From an uncultured Agathobaculum sp. (lineage in GTDB: Bacteria; Bacillota; Clostridia; Oscillospirales; Butyricicoccaceae): a stretch of DNA of 38,838 nucleotides. The notes under the pieces were generated by a model that saw only the letters and a program-made list of their open reading frames with translations, was not told the origin of the DNA and made no database searches. The DNA is taken from contig NZ_CALWUM010000021.1 of NCBI RefSeq assembly GCF_944384765.1, forward strand, positions 1 through 38,838. Direction: 5' to 3'. How positions within the stretch are numbered: the stretch's first letter is position 1; each line of letters starts with the position of its first letter. Positions 1 through 7,462 of the stretch are shown in pieces. Position numbers and translations under genes: made by a program.

Positions 1-96
1 CAGGGGTGCTGCCCTCACCGGTGCCAGGGGTGCTGCCCTCACCAGTGCCAGGGGTGCTGCCCTCACCGGTGCCAGGGGTGCTGCCCTCACCAGTGT
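1..96. repeat. Four tandem 24-bp repeats inside the secreted protein gene
   Basis: Four perfect-length 24-bp units are visible (1-24, 25-48, 49-72, 73-96), and the array continues off the edge. Alternate units differ at one base (ccGgtg, ccAgtg), giving a 48-bp higher-order period that points to duplication of a two-unit block. Each unit encodes TGEGSTPG in frame on the minus strand. Confidence 0.95.
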
Positions 97-481
97 TAAT
101 GATGTTGTCATCACCCTCGTCGCTATCGCCGTCAGACGGCTGCTCTACATCCGGTACATCCGGCACTTCTTCAGTCTGCGCTTCCTTCAGCTCAAAAATT
201 TCTGTATCCAGCGCATCCGCATCCAGCGCCGCTTTTTCCTCGGCGCTGAGCATGATCTGCACTTCTGCTGAGGTTTGTTCTCCGGTCAGCTCCGCGTACA
301 GATTGACCGTGGCACTGCTTCCATTTTCAGTCGCCCCCGGTTCCCATTTGATCGTGACCGGGCCGTCGTCCTCCACCGCGTATGCCACTGCGGAAAACGG
401 AAAAACCGTCACCAGCATCACGGCTGTCAGTACAGCGCCTGTAATTCTTTTTCCCTTCTTGTATACTGCCGAGTGTTTCAT
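1..481 (-). CDS. Secreted repeat protein, N-terminal part (runs off the left edge)
   Basis: The gene begins with ATG at 481-479 behind a strong GGAGGGA ribosome binding site and reads leftward off the window, so only about 160 residues are visible. Residues 1-36 form a signal peptide (KKGKR, a hydrophobic run, then a likely cut after AVAYA). A short beta-like segment with an NGSSATVNLYAEL motif follows, then an acidic stretch (EVPDVPDVEQPSDGDSDEG). From about residue 128 the protein is built of the octapeptide TGEGSTPG, repeated until the edge. This looks like a cell-surface protein with a flexible Gly/Ser/Thr/Pro stalk; no catalytic domain is visible. It lies downstream of an AT-rich promoter region and a structured leader. 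The missing C-terminal part would decide its function and any anchoring signal. Confidence 0.8.
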   Translation of the reverse strand, partial: MKHSAVYKKGKRITGAVLTAVMLVTVFPFSAVAYAVEDDGPVTIKWEPGATENGSSATVNLYAELTGEQTSAEVQIMLSAEEKAALDADALDTEIFELKEAQTEEVPDVPDVEQPSDGDSDEGDDNIINTGEGSTPGTGEGSTPGTGEGSTPGTGEGSTP

Positions 482-517
482 ATGCTCCCTCCTGTGACTC
501 CTGACCACTGCGGCTTG

Positions 518-597
518 GCCGGCGAAAAAACAGCTAGGGTCCGGAACCCGGCCGGGCTGTCTCGGGCGGTTTCCCGCCGCGATACAGTTTCGCCCGC
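518..597 (-). other. Structured GC-rich leader before the secreted repeat gene
   Basis: On the minus strand this stretch folds on paper into a three-way junction. The closing stem pairs the strand at 587-594 with 521-531. One arm is a GGCGG/CCGCC hairpin with a GAAA tetraloop (565-578). The other contains a GGGT/ACCC hairpin (537-549). It lies about 40 nt upstream of the start codon at 481. A GAAA-capped arm next to a second arm recalls c-di-GMP-I aptamers, but the conserved GACGCAAAGC core seen at 1701-1952 is absent, so no riboswitch class is assigned. Confidence 0.4.
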
Positions 598-770
598 CTT
601 GTCTTTTTGTCTAATATTCACAATAATAATGCAATAATATCGTAAATTTTGTGAATATAGATAGAGCTATTTTATTCTATTTTATACCAATGGTATGCGA
701 AAATCCAGAAGGAAAATATCAAAATTTTTATTATGTATTTATGTACAATAGATAATTTTTACCATATTAA
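598..770. other. AT-rich intergenic stretch, no gene seen
   Basis: This stretch is very AT-rich compared with its surroundings. It presumably carries the promoter of the minus-strand secreted protein gene, but no convincing -35/-10 pair could be chosen. No ORF, repeat or RNA gene was recognised. Confidence 0.5.
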
Positions 771-801
771 AAGGATGATTTCCACAAGGGAAATCATCCT
801 T
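771..801 (-). terminator. Bidirectional intrinsic terminator after the transglutaminase-like gene
   Basis: A 13-bp perfect stem (771-783 with 789-801) has a 5-nt loop and T-runs on both sides. It lies about 75 bp beyond the minus-strand stop codon at 878. Confidence 0.85.
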
Positions 802-877
802 TTTGCTCAATTCGTTATTTAATTGTCCGTTTTTTGGCTATTTTGTCGAATTTTAGTTGGTTTTCTGATTTTTTAAA

Positions 878-1687
878 TCAGGCTGCCACTGTATATCCGT
901 CGGACGCCGTCACACAGGCGGCCAATGTCGTTGCGGCCGCGTTGCGGTTGGACACTTCGCGCGTCATATCCACCAGCTGCCAAGCGCCTTCCGCATAAAC
1001 CATATTCCAGGCATGGTAGCTGCCGTTCACATAGCCGCGCACGATCACGCAGGGCACGCCCTGGCTGCGGCACATCGCTGCAAACAGTGCGGAGAAATCA
1101 TAGCAAACGCCCGTGCCCGACGCAAGGGTCTTGTTGGTATCCGGCACATAATTCTTGATCTGGCCCGCTGCGACCTGCGCGCCGAAGGCCTTATCATAAG
1201 TAAACCGTCCTGCGATGTAATTGTGGATCGCCACAATCTTGTCCGTATCCTTCGTCAGGCCCGCGCAAAGCGCAACCGCCGTGCGGCCTACTGCGTCATC
1301 CGCTGCAAAGGTGATCTCATCCGTGCTGACCAGATACGGCGCCATCTCATCGGTGAGCGCAACCTTGACCGAGGTGCTCTCAACCTTCTTATACTTTGTA
1401 CCGGTCGTATTGCGGTACAGGGTGATGGTATAGTCGCCGTCGCCCTCTGTGAAGGCATAAGCTGCCGCATCGCCGGGCTGATAGGTATAGTAAGCCGTCT
1501 GTGCGCCGTGCGTCACACCGACCTTCATCTTCACGTTCTCCTGCGCGCTGTAGTTGACGGTAAAGTAACCGTCCGACGCTGTTGTGGTGTCAATCGCCGT
1601 GCCCGCGGCCAGTGCGCCCGGCACTGCAAGAGAAAACATCATTACAATTGCCATAAAAAGGCTAGCAAAACGAACCGTTCTTCTCAT
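878..1687 (-). CDS. Secreted transglutaminase-like (papain-fold) protein
   Basis: This 269-residue exported protein has a signal peptide (residues 1-28, MRRTVRF, hydrophobic core, ending GALAA). A beta-rich N-terminal half is followed by a transglutaminase-like domain from about residue 130. The catalytic triad is visible: Cys195 in GTGVCYDFSALF, His225 in SYHAWNM and Asp240 in QLVDMTRE. The family contains cysteine proteases and cross-linking enzymes; which activity applies here cannot be told. ATG at 1687 is chosen over an in-frame TTG at 1708 because AAAGGAG sits 8 nt upstream of it. The mRNA starts near 1987 and passes through two c-di-GMP-I riboswitches, so expression should follow c-di-GMP, as for other adhesion and surface proteins of Clostridia. 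Terminator at 771-801. Confidence 0.85.
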   Translation of the reverse strand: MRRTVRFASLFMAIVMMFSLAVPGALAAGTAIDTTTASDGYFTVNYSAQENVKMKVGVTHGAQTAYYTYQPGDAAAYAFTEGDGDYTITLYRNTTGTKYKKVESTSVKVALTDEMAPYLVSTDEITFAADDAVGRTAVALCAGLTKDTDKIVAIHNYIAGRFTYDKAFGAQVAAGQIKNYVPDTNKTLASGTGVCYDFSALFAAMCRSQGVPCVIVRGYVNGSYHAWNMVYAEGAWQLVDMTREVSNRNAAATTLAACVTASDGYTVAA

Positions 1688-1700
1688 AACGGCATCTCCT

Positions 1701-1780
1701 TTCGGCAACTGGCTGCCATACCCTTACGGGGTTAGGCCCTCTAGCTTTGCGTCACAGCCTTTCGACTGCTTTGCTATTAT
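1701..1780 (-). ncRNA. c-di-GMP-I (GEMM) riboswitch, proximal copy
   Basis: The minus strand carries the conserved GEMM core: a GAAA-capped P1b hairpin, then GACGCAAAGCTAGAGGGCC, then the P2 arm ending GGCAGCC and the closing strand AGTTGCC. The 3' strand of P1 runs straight into the AAAGGAG ribosome binding site (1703-1697) of the transglutaminase-like gene. No T-run follows, so control of translation start is more likely than termination. Confidence 0.93.
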
Positions 1781-1871
1781 CGTTTGAGTGCCGGAAAGAC
1801 GGCTGTTTTTCGCCTTCCTGCGCTCATTTTTTTGGTTGTTTTCTAATTTTGGGCAGAAAAATAGATCCTGT

Positions 1872-1952
1872 TTCGGTAACTGGCTGCCGTGCCCTTGCGG
1901 GGTTAGGCCCTTTAGCTTTGCGTCACAGTCTTTCGGCTGCTTTGCCGTTTCG
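1872..1952 (-). ncRNA. c-di-GMP-I (GEMM) riboswitch, distal copy
   Basis: This second aptamer has the same layout: GGCAAAGC, a GAAA-capped P1b, GACGCAAAGCTAAAGGGCC, and a P2 arm ending GGCAGCC then AGTTACC. It is about 90% identical to the proximal copy and separated from it by about 90 nt of AT-rich linker, indicating a local duplication. The closing P1 stem has one C-A mismatch. Confidence 0.93.
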
Positions 1953-1993
1953 TTCGGAATCTTTTCGAACAATCCATATTCTTTTACGTAAAT

Positions 1994-2022
1994 AGTATAG
2001 TGCAATACCCGCTTTTTGTCAA
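1994..2022 (-). promoter_or_regulatory. Sigma-A promoter for the riboswitch-transglutaminase mRNA
   Basis: TTGACA (2022-2017), 17-bp spacer, TATACT (1999-1994) on the minus strand; transcription should start near 1987, about 35 nt before the distal aptamer. Confidence 0.85.
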
Positions 2023-2083
2023 TCGAAATTTTTAATTATTTGTCGATTTTTTGCGCTTCCTGTCGTACCGGGTCATTGCAGGA

Positions 2084-2110
2084 CCGGAGGGAAGCCCCTG
2101 TCCCCTCCGG
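2084..2110 (-). terminator. Hairpin after mgtC, weak terminator
   Basis: An 8-bp perfect stem (2084-2091 with 2103-2110) lies 24 bp after the mgtC stop. The T-run is on the plus side only, so termination of the minus-strand mRNA is uncertain. Confidence 0.4.
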
Positions 2111-2133
2111 TTTTCCGCACTTCCTGCCCCTTG

Positions 2134-2859
2134 TCATGCACCGGTCTGGCAGGTGACGCTGCACACCTCCTCCGCGGCGAGCAGGCACTGCATACCGCGC
2201 AAGGTCACGTCCTGCGGCGCGCGCAGAACGATATCATAACAGATGCCGCCGTCCTCCCCGCGCTCGGCCGTGCTTTGCAGCACATGGATATGGTGCCGGT
2301 TGATAAAATCGGTGAACTGCGCTGGAAAACCGCAGCCCTCCGCAACCGTGAACTGCAGCCGGCTGGTCTGTCCATTTTCCGCCCCCGTACCGACCCGGTG
2401 CATGACGATTTGCAGCACCGCCACCACCGCGGTGGCAAAAAAGCCCACGACCAGCATGCCCGACCCGATCGCCAGTCCGATGCCCGCGGTCGCCCAGATG
2501 CCTGCGGCCGTGGTCAGGCCCTTGATCGTGTTGCCGTGCTTGAAAATCACGCCCGCGCCCAAAAAGCTGATGCCGCTGACCACCTGCGCGGCCACGCGCG
2601 CGGGGTCCGCGCCGCGCGTGCCGTTGAACACTATACCGGCCGCGTCAGTCAGGTCGGCAAAGCCGTATTTGGATACGATCATCAGCAGGGCCGCCGCGCA
2701 GCACACGATCATATGCGTGCGGATGCCCGCCTCCTTGAGGCGGCGGCTGCGCTCGATACCAATGCACGCGCCGCACAGGCAGGCGGCCAGAATGCGAAAA
2801 AAGAAGTCCAGGTTCTGCCAGAGGGAAAACTGGCTGTTGAGATAAGCGGTCAACGTCAT
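2134..2859 (-). CDS. MgtC/SapB-family membrane protein
   Basis: This 241-residue protein matches the MgtC/SapB family. The N-terminal half has four to five membrane segments, with the family signature SGISFLGAGVIFKHG at about 93-107 followed by TIKGLTTAAGIWATAGIG. The C-terminal 85 residues form a soluble ACT-like domain, as in the longer MgtC homologues. In enteric pathogens MgtC modulates F-type ATP synthase and supports growth at low magnesium; in Clostridia the role is unproven. The start is ATG at 2859 with GGAGGAGGGAG upstream. That ATG overlaps the stop (ATGA) of a 62-codon ORF, suggesting coupled translation from the promoter at 3091-3119. It is divergent from lysR. Confidence 0.9.
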   Translation of the reverse strand: MTLTAYLNSQFSLWQNLDFFFRILAACLCGACIGIERSRRLKEAGIRTHMIVCCAAALLMIVSKYGFADLTDAAGIVFNGTRGADPARVAAQVVSGISFLGAGVIFKHGNTIKGLTTAAGIWATAGIGLAIGSGMLVVGFFATAVVAVLQIVMHRVGTGAENGQTSRLQFTVAEGCGFPAQFTDFINRHHIHVLQSTAERGEDGGICYDIVLRAPQDVTLRGMQCLLAAEEVCSVTCQTGA

Positions 2860-3044
2860 ATGCTCCCTCCTCCCTGTTTCATGCCGCGCCGCGGTTTGGG
2901 ACGGCCCGGACGGCGCCGTCGGCTGCCGGGACAGGCACGGTGCGCCGTCTGACCGGCGGGTTCCACATGCGGCAGGTAAAGCTGCAGCGCCGCCTGCATA
3001 GGCAGCGTGCCGTAGATACCGTACATTTCCTGTTCCCTGTACAT
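2856..3044 (-). CDS. Small basic protein/leader ORF coupled to mgtC
   Basis: This 62-codon ORF starts at ATG 3044-3042 with GAGGAG 8 nt upstream, about 40 nt after the predicted transcription start. Its TGA overlaps the mgtC ATG. The first half is ordinary (MYREQEMYGIYGTLP). The second half is strongly basic, with a CPGSRRRRPGRPKPRRG stretch ending KQGGGSI. No family is recognised. The well-placed ribosome binding site and the stop/start overlap argue for translation. In Salmonella, short ORFs in the mgtCBR leader (mgtM, mgtP) control mgtC; a similar role here is inference, and a functional small protein is equally possible. Confidence 0.55.
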   Translation of the reverse strand: MYREQEMYGIYGTLPMQAALQLYLPHVEPAGQTAHRACPGSRRRRPGRPKPRRGMKQGGGSI

Positions 3045-3090
3045 ATCCTCATCTCCTCTTGCTTTTCCCCAGCGGTTTGTGTATAGTACC

Positions 3091-3119
3091 AGTATAGAAG
3101 CAAAGCCCCATCATGTAAA
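3091..3119 (-). promoter_or_regulatory. Promoter of the leader ORF-mgtC operon
   Basis: TTTACA (3119-3114), 17-bp spacer, TATACT (3096-3091) on the minus strand. Confidence 0.75.
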
Positions 3120-3140
3120 ATTAGATTTTTACCACCTGTA

Positions 3141-3157
3141 TATAACGTTTTATTATA
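3141..3157. promoter_or_regulatory. Possible LysR-type operator
   Basis: An inverted repeat, TATAA-N7-TTATA, contains a T-N11-A core typical of LysR-type sites. It lies just before the lysR ribosome binding site and about 20-45 bp upstream of the divergent mgtC promoter. Autoregulation is an inference. Confidence 0.4.
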
Positions 3158-3167
3158 GGAGGCTGCT

Positions 3168-4067
3168 ATGCTCGATCCCAAGCTCTACTCACTTTTGCAG
3201 GTTTATGAATGCGGCAGCTTTATGGCAGCGTCCCGCAAGCTGTCGATCACCCAGCCTGCGGTCAGCCACCACATCAAGGCGCTCGAGGAGGAACTGGGCG
3301 TCACCATCTTCGACCGGCGCGGTGGCAAGGTTATTTTGACGCGCGAGGGCGAGGAAGTCATCCAATGTGCGCGCAAAATGCTGGGTTTATACCGCAATCT
3401 GCAGCAGGACCTGCGCGACCGCAAGCAGCGCCTGTCCCATCTGACCATCGGCGTCACCCACACTGCGGAAAGCAATCCCATTGCCGAGGCGCTGGCCCAT
3501 TACTGCGCGCAGAACGACCATGTGATGATTAAAATGGTCACAGGCACCATAAAAAATCTTTATAATAAACTGAAGTCCTATGAAATAGATTTGGCCATTG
3601 TCGAGGGGCGGATCGCGGACCCTGCCATCCGTTACCTGCTGATGGATACGGATTATCTGGTGCTCGCGGTGTCGGTGAGTCATCCCTTTGCCAAGCGCGG
3701 CATGGTCACGCTGGACGAACTGAAAAAGGAGCGCATGATCCTGCGACTGCCCAACTCGGGCACGCGCAACCTGTTCACCGCCCACCTGGAGAGCAACAAC
3801 CTGAGCCTGAGCGAGTTCAACGTCATCCTCGAGCTGGACAACATCGCTACCATCAAGGATCTGATCCGCCGCGATTTGGGCGTGTCCATCCTGCCCAAGA
3901 GCGTGTGCCTGGATGAGCTGAAAAAGAAAAAGATCGCCGTGCTGCCGGTTGAAAACCTGAGCATGGTGCGCGAGATCAACATCGCCTATCAGAGCGATTT
4001 CACCCAGATGGATATGCTGCATGACATTGTCAGCTGCTACCGTGAAACCCTGCGCCACTACCAGTAA
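3168..4067 (+). CDS. LysR-family transcriptional regulator
   Basis: This 299-residue protein has the full length of the LysR family. The winged helix-turn-helix is at residues 1-60, with FMAASRKLSITQPAVSHHIK forming the HTH and EELGVTIFDRR the wing. A linker helix follows, then the effector-binding domain (about 90-295). The start is ATG at 3168 with AGGAGG 5 nt upstream. It is transcribed away from the mgtC operon, so that operon is one plausible target; the ligand is unknown. It ends at a strong terminator and is not co-transcribed with the phosphoketolase gene. Confidence 0.92.
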   Translation: MLDPKLYSLLQVYECGSFMAASRKLSITQPAVSHHIKALEEELGVTIFDRRGGKVILTREGEEVIQCARKMLGLYRNLQQDLRDRKQRLSHLTIGVTHTAESNPIAEALAHYCAQNDHVMIKMVTGTIKNLYNKLKSYEIDLAIVEGRIADPAIRYLLMDTDYLVLAVSVSHPFAKRGMVTLDELKKERMILRLPNSGTRNLFTAHLESNNLSLSEFNVILELDNIATIKDLIRRDLGVSILPKSVCLDELKKKKIAVLPVENLSMVREINIAYQSDFTQMDMLHDIVSCYRETLRHYQ

Positions 4068-4073
4068 GGCGCC

Positions 4074-4112
4074 GCCGGGGTGTTTCCCAAGGGGGAAGCA
4101 CCCCGGCTTTTT
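4074..4112 (+). terminator. Intrinsic terminator of lysR
   Basis: A 15-bp stem (4074-4088 with 4093-4107, one G-T pair) with a 4-nt loop is followed by five T's. Confidence 0.92.
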
Positions 4113-4271
4113 GCTGTCGGCCGTTTCCTTACTTTTCCTGTTCATGAATGCCGTCTTTGGGTCCATCCAGCCCGCTCGTCTTTCCAGTTTTATGTGTAAA
4201 AAATCCGTTAAAGCCGTGTATTTTCCCTTAATTTACGGTCAAAATAGTAAGAGAAATCCCAAATAGCAGAA

Positions 4272-4289
4272 TTGTTAAATTATTCACGA
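4272..4289. promoter_or_regulatory. Weak second Rex-like box upstream of xfp
   Basis: TTGTTAA-N4-TTCACGA matches 12 of the 14 defined positions of the clostridial Rex consensus TTGTTAA-N4-TTAACAA. It lies 33 bp upstream of the better box. Confidence 0.4.
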
Positions 4290-4322
4290 TAACCAAAAAT
4301 CAGCTTTTTTTCTAACAAATCA

Positions 4323-4340
4323 TTGTTAATTTTTTAACCA
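4323..4340. promoter_or_regulatory. Rex (NADH/NAD+ sensor) operator upstream of xfp
   Basis: TTGTTAA-TTTT-TTAACCA matches 13 of the 14 defined positions of the clostridial Rex consensus TTGTTAA-N4-TTAACAA. It sits about 30 bp upstream of a likely -10 (TATAAA, 4370-4375), where a bound repressor would cover the -35 region. No good -35 hexamer is visible. Rex itself is not encoded in the window. Confidence 0.65.
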
Positions 4341-4426
4341 TAAAATGATAGCCAGTGCAGCCAATGTGTTATAAAATAAAACCATGAGCAAACAGGCTTT
4401 GCTGCAAGGAAAGGAGTTTTCAACAC

Positions 4427-6811
4427 ATGGAACAGAACACCTGTGCTGTATGCGAAGAAAAAGGCGCATTGACAGACGAGTTGCTGCGTAAAATGGACGC
4501 CTACTGGCGTGCCGCGAACTATCTGGCTGCCGGACAGCTTTATCTGCTGGACAACCCGCTGCTGCGGGAGCCCCTGACCATGGATCAGGTCAAGAAAAAG
4601 ATCGTCGGCCACTGGGGCACCGTACCCGGCCAGAACTTTGTTTATGTACACCTCAACCGCGCCATCAAGCGCTATGATCTGGATATGATCCTGCTGTCCG
4701 GCCCGGGCCACGGCGGCAACTTCTTTGTTGCCAACACCTATCTGGAGGGCACTTACAGCGAGGTCTACCCCAACGTTAGCGAGGACACCGAGGGCATGAA
4801 GCGCCTGTTCAAGCAGTTCTCGTTCCCGGGCGGCATTGCCAGCCACGTTGCGCCCGAAACCCCGGGTTCGATCAACGAAGGCGGTGAGCTCGGCTATTCG
4901 ATCGCGCACGCGTTCGGCGCGGTATTCGACAACCCGGACCTGATTGCGGCTGTAACGGTCGGCGACGGCGAGGCGGAGACCGGCCCGCTGGCGACCTCCT
5001 GGCAGTCCAACAAGTTCCTCAACCCGATCACGGACGGCGCGGTACTGCCCATCCTGCACCTGAACGGCTACAAGATCTCTAACCCGACCATCTTCTCCCG
5101 CATCTCGCACGAGGAGCTGCAGAAGTATTTTGAGGGCTGCGGCTGGAAGCCGTACTTTGTTGAGGGCGACGACCCGATGACCATGCACCGCAAGATGGCC
5201 GAGACGCTCGACCAGGTCATCGAGGAGATCCTCGCCATCCAGAAGCACGCGCGCGAGACCGGCGACGCCACCCGTCCGATCTGGCCGATGATCGTGCTGC
5301 GCACCCCCAAGGGCTGGACTGGCCCCAAGGTGGTGGACGGCCAGCAGATCGAGGGCAGCTTCCGCGCACATCAGGTGCCGATCATGATGGATAAGCCCGA
5401 GCACCTGCAGATCCTGAACGACTGGCTGCACAGCTACCATCCGGAGGAGCTGTTCGATGAGAACGGCCGCCTGATCCCCGAGTTGCGCGAACTCGCGCCC
5501 AAGGGCAACCACCGCATCGGCGCCAACCCGCACGCCAACGGCGGCCTGCTGCTGCGCGACCTGCGCCTGCCGGACTTCCGCGACTACGCGCTCAACGTAC
5601 CGGCGCCCGGCGCGGTCGAGGGCCAGGATATGATCGAGCTGGGCGCGTATGTACGCGATGTGTTCAAGCTCAACGCGGACAGCCGCAATTTCCGTGCCTT
5701 CGGCCCGGACGAGACCATGTCCAACCGCCTGTCCCACATTTTTGAAGTCACTAACCGCGACTGGAACGCGGAAAAGCTCGACTCGGACGAGTTCCTGGCA
5801 ACCGATGGCCGCGTGATGGACAGCATGCTCTCCGAGCATATGTGCGAGGGCTGGCTGGAAGGCTATCTGCTCACCGGCCGCCACGGCTTCTTTGCCAGCT
5901 ATGAGGCGTTCATCCGCATCATCGACTCGATGGCCGCGCAGCACGCCAAGTGGCTCAAGGTGTGCAACCAGCTGCCCTGGCGCCAGAAGATCGCATCGCT
6001 CAACCTGATCCTGGCCTCCAACGTATGGCAGCAGGACCACAACGGCTTCACCCATCAGGACCCCGGCTTCCTCGACCACATTGCCAACAAGAAGGCGGAC
6101 GTCGTGCGCCTGTACCTGCCGCCGGATGCCAACTGCCTGCTTAGCTGCTTTGACCACTGCATCAAGAGCCGCAACTATGTCAACGTTATCGTGGCGAGCA
6201 AGCATCCGCGCCCGCAGTGGCTGACCATGGAACAGGCGGTCAAGCACTGCACTCAGGGCATCGGCATCTGGGATTGGGCATCCAACGACCAGGGCTGCGA
6301 GCCGGACGTCGTCATGGCGTGCTGCGGCGAGACCCCGACGCTCGAGACCCTCGCAGCGGTATCCATCCTGCGCGAGGAGCTGCCCGAGGTCAAGGTGCGC
6401 GTGATCAACGTGGTCGACCTGATGAAGCTGCAGCCGGCCAACGAGCACCCGCATGGCCTGACCGACGCGGAATACGACATGCTGTTCACCAAGGACAAGC
6501 CGATCATCTTCGCGTTCCACGGCTATCCGACTCTGGTGCATGAGCTGACCTACCGCCGCCACAACCGCCACCTGCATGTGCGCGGCTACAAGGAGGAAGG
6601 CACGATCACCACGCCGTTCGACATGCGCGTGCAGAACGACATCGACCGCTTCCACCTGGTGCAGGACGCGCTGCTGCGCCTGCCGCAGCTGGGCAACCGC
6701 GGCGCTTACCTGTATCAGAAGATGAGCGACAAGCTGGTTGAGCACAAGCAGTATATCACGGAGTACGGCATCGACATGCCCGAGATCCGCGACTGGAAAT
6801 GGCACAACTGA
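4427..6811 (+). CDS. xfp: Xylulose-5-phosphate/fructose-6-phosphate phosphoketolase
   Basis: This thiamine-diphosphate enzyme (794 residues, the usual family length) cleaves xylulose-5-P or fructose-6-P with phosphate to acetyl-phosphate plus glyceraldehyde-3-P or erythrose-4-P. Visible marks are GPGHGG at 92-97 (active-site His), the phosphoketolase signature EGGELGYS at 151-158, the ThDP/Mg motif GDGEAETG at 179-186, and [11 protein letters not shown] near residue 545 in the second domain. ATG at 4427 follows AAAGGAG. The gene is monocistronic, with its own promoter region and strong terminator. Acetyl-phosphate from this bypass would feed acetate or acetyl-CoA formation and butyrate synthesis. 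Regulation by Rex is suggested by the boxes at 4272-4340. Substrate preference between xylulose-5-P and fructose-6-P cannot be read from sequence. Confidence 0.97.
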   Translation: MEQNTCAVCEEKGALTDELLRKMDAYWRAANYLAAGQLYLLDNPLLREPLTMDQVKKKIVGHWGTVPGQNFVYVHLNRAIKRYDLDMILLSGPGHGGNFFVANTYLEGTYSEVYPNVSEDTEGMKRLFKQFSFPGGIASHVAPETPGSINEGGELGYSIAHAFGAVFDNPDLIAAVTVGDGEAETGPLATSWQSNKFLNPITDGAVLPILHLNGYKISNPTIFSRISHEELQKYFEGCGWKPYFVEGDDPMTMHRKMAETLDQVIEEILAIQKHARETGDATRPIWPMIVLRTPKGWTGPKVVDGQQIEGSFRAHQVPIMMDKPEHLQILNDWLHSYHPEELFDENGRLIPELRELAPKGNHRIGANPHANGGLLLRDLRLPDFRDYALNVPAPGAVEGQDMIELGAYVRDVFKLNADSRNFRAFGPDETMSNRLSHIFEVTNRDWNAEKLDSDEFLATDGRVMDSMLSEHMCEGWLEGYLLTGRHGFFASYEAFIRIIDSMAAQHAKWLKVCNQLPWRQKIASLNLILASNVWQQDHNGFTHQDPGFLDHIANKKADVVRLYLPPDANCLLSCFDHCIKSRNYVNVIVASKHPRPQWLTMEQAVKHCTQGIGIWDWASNDQGCEPDVVMACCGETPTLETLAAVSILREELPEVKVRVINVVDLMKLQPANEHPHGLTDAEYDMLFTKDKPIIFAFHGYPTLVHELTYRRHNRHLHVRGYKEEGTITTPFDMRVQNDIDRFHLVQDALLRLPQLGNRGAYLYQKMSDKLVEHKQYITEYGIDMPEIRDWKWHN

Positions 6812-6843
6812 GATCTGTTTTCGCGACAGATATCTTTGATATG

Positions 6844-6888
6844 AAAGGGCCGGCAGGCGGGATAATGTCCCCGCCTGCCGGCCCTTTT
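6844..6888 (+). terminator. Strong terminator after xfp
   Basis: A 15-bp perfect GC stem (6847-6861 with 6870-6884) is flanked by A's on the left and TTTT on the right; it could act in both directions. Confidence 0.93.
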
Positions 6889-7080
6889 GATCTGCACGCT
6901 GTGGCCGTCAGGAGCGCGCATATTCATCGCTTGTCCGCGGCGCATGGGTTTCACGCTGCCGACCGGCACAGCGGCGAGACACGGCCGCTGCCCTTTTAGG
7001 CGTTGAATAAACTGCGTTCACACAACCGAGGATTTTCTTTAATAATACCAACTGAACAAACAGCACTTTAGTCTATAAAC
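6889..7080. other. Intergenic, nothing recognised
   Basis: The first about 110 bp are GC-rich like coding DNA, and short frames exist on both strands. None has a ribosome binding site or recognisable protein, so a gene remnant is possible but unproven. The rest is AT-rich. Confidence 0.4.
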
Positions 7081-7088
7081 TTGTTTCT

Positions 7089-7136
7089 TTAATTGTATAA
7101 TGAATTAACTAAAGTACGCAGGAGGAAATTCTAATG
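7089..7136 (+). promoter_or_regulatory. Promoter, operator-like dyad and RBS leading to a six-codon ORF
   Basis: A perfect inverted repeat, TTAATT-N8-AATTAA (7089-7108), encloses a TATAAT -10 hexamer (7096-7101). A strong GGAGGAAA ribosome binding site follows at 7121-7128, with ATG at 7134. The reading frame stops after six codons (MSEMEN). The signals look functional but the gene behind them is gone. Confidence 0.5.
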
Positions 7137-7338
7137 AGCGAAATGGAAAATTAAAGCACGAGGCACATCGACAGAGATAGGCAACAGCGATACAGGAACG
7201 CGGAAGCAGCGGCTTGGCCACAAGCACTGGTGCAGTGAAATCGGAGTAGTCGCAAAGACATCCATGTTCTTGTTCACGGATGTGTGACGGACAGGTGTCT
7301 GGTATAAATACTTTCAGCAGCAAAAGATTTAATATTGG

Positions 7339-7393
7339 TTGACAAGTCAATCGCAGAGTGCTATGCTATAAATCGCGGTTAGTCATAGCTAAC
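7339..7393 (+). promoter_or_regulatory. Sigma-A promoter with GTTAG-N6-CTAAC operator, copy 1
   Basis: TTGACA (7339-7344), 17-bp spacer, TATGCT (7362-7367), then GTTAG-TCATAG-CTAAC at 7378-7393 over the expected start of transcription. GAGGAA and a GTG (7415) follow, but the frame ends after 13 codons. The TTAG...CTAA dyad resembles sites of DtxR-family iron/manganese repressors; that link is inference. Confidence 0.6.
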
Positions 7394-7462
7394 TAATGCG
7401 AAAAGAGGAAATTAGTGGATATCCCCCCTTTTTTTGAAATAAAAGTGTATGTTTGAATACGA

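Noticed and set aside
1..96. Possible CRISPR array from regular repeats
   Set aside because: The units are directly adjacent without spacers, and they encode an in-frame octapeptide.
518..597. Guanidine-I (ykkC) or cobalamin riboswitch
   Set aside because: CTAGGG- and CAGGAG-like words occur, but the order and the remaining conserved blocks do not match, and the ykkC-like words lie on the strand opposite to the downstream gene.
2879..3051. Alternative leader ORF starting at ATG 3051-3049
   Set aside because: Its ribosome binding site would abut the ATG with no spacing and its stop is not coupled to mgtC; the 62-codon ORF has better spacing and the ATGA overlap.
4334..6805. Open frame of more than 800 codons antisense to phosphoketolase
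   Set aside because: The plus strand encodes a fully recognisable enzyme. The opposite frame is open because of GC-rich codon bias and has no start signals or family match.
7105..7350. 81-codon minus-strand ORF in the gene-free region
   Set aside because: It has no ribosome binding site, a scattered Cys/Pro/Leu composition and no family; it runs across promoter signals of the plus strand.
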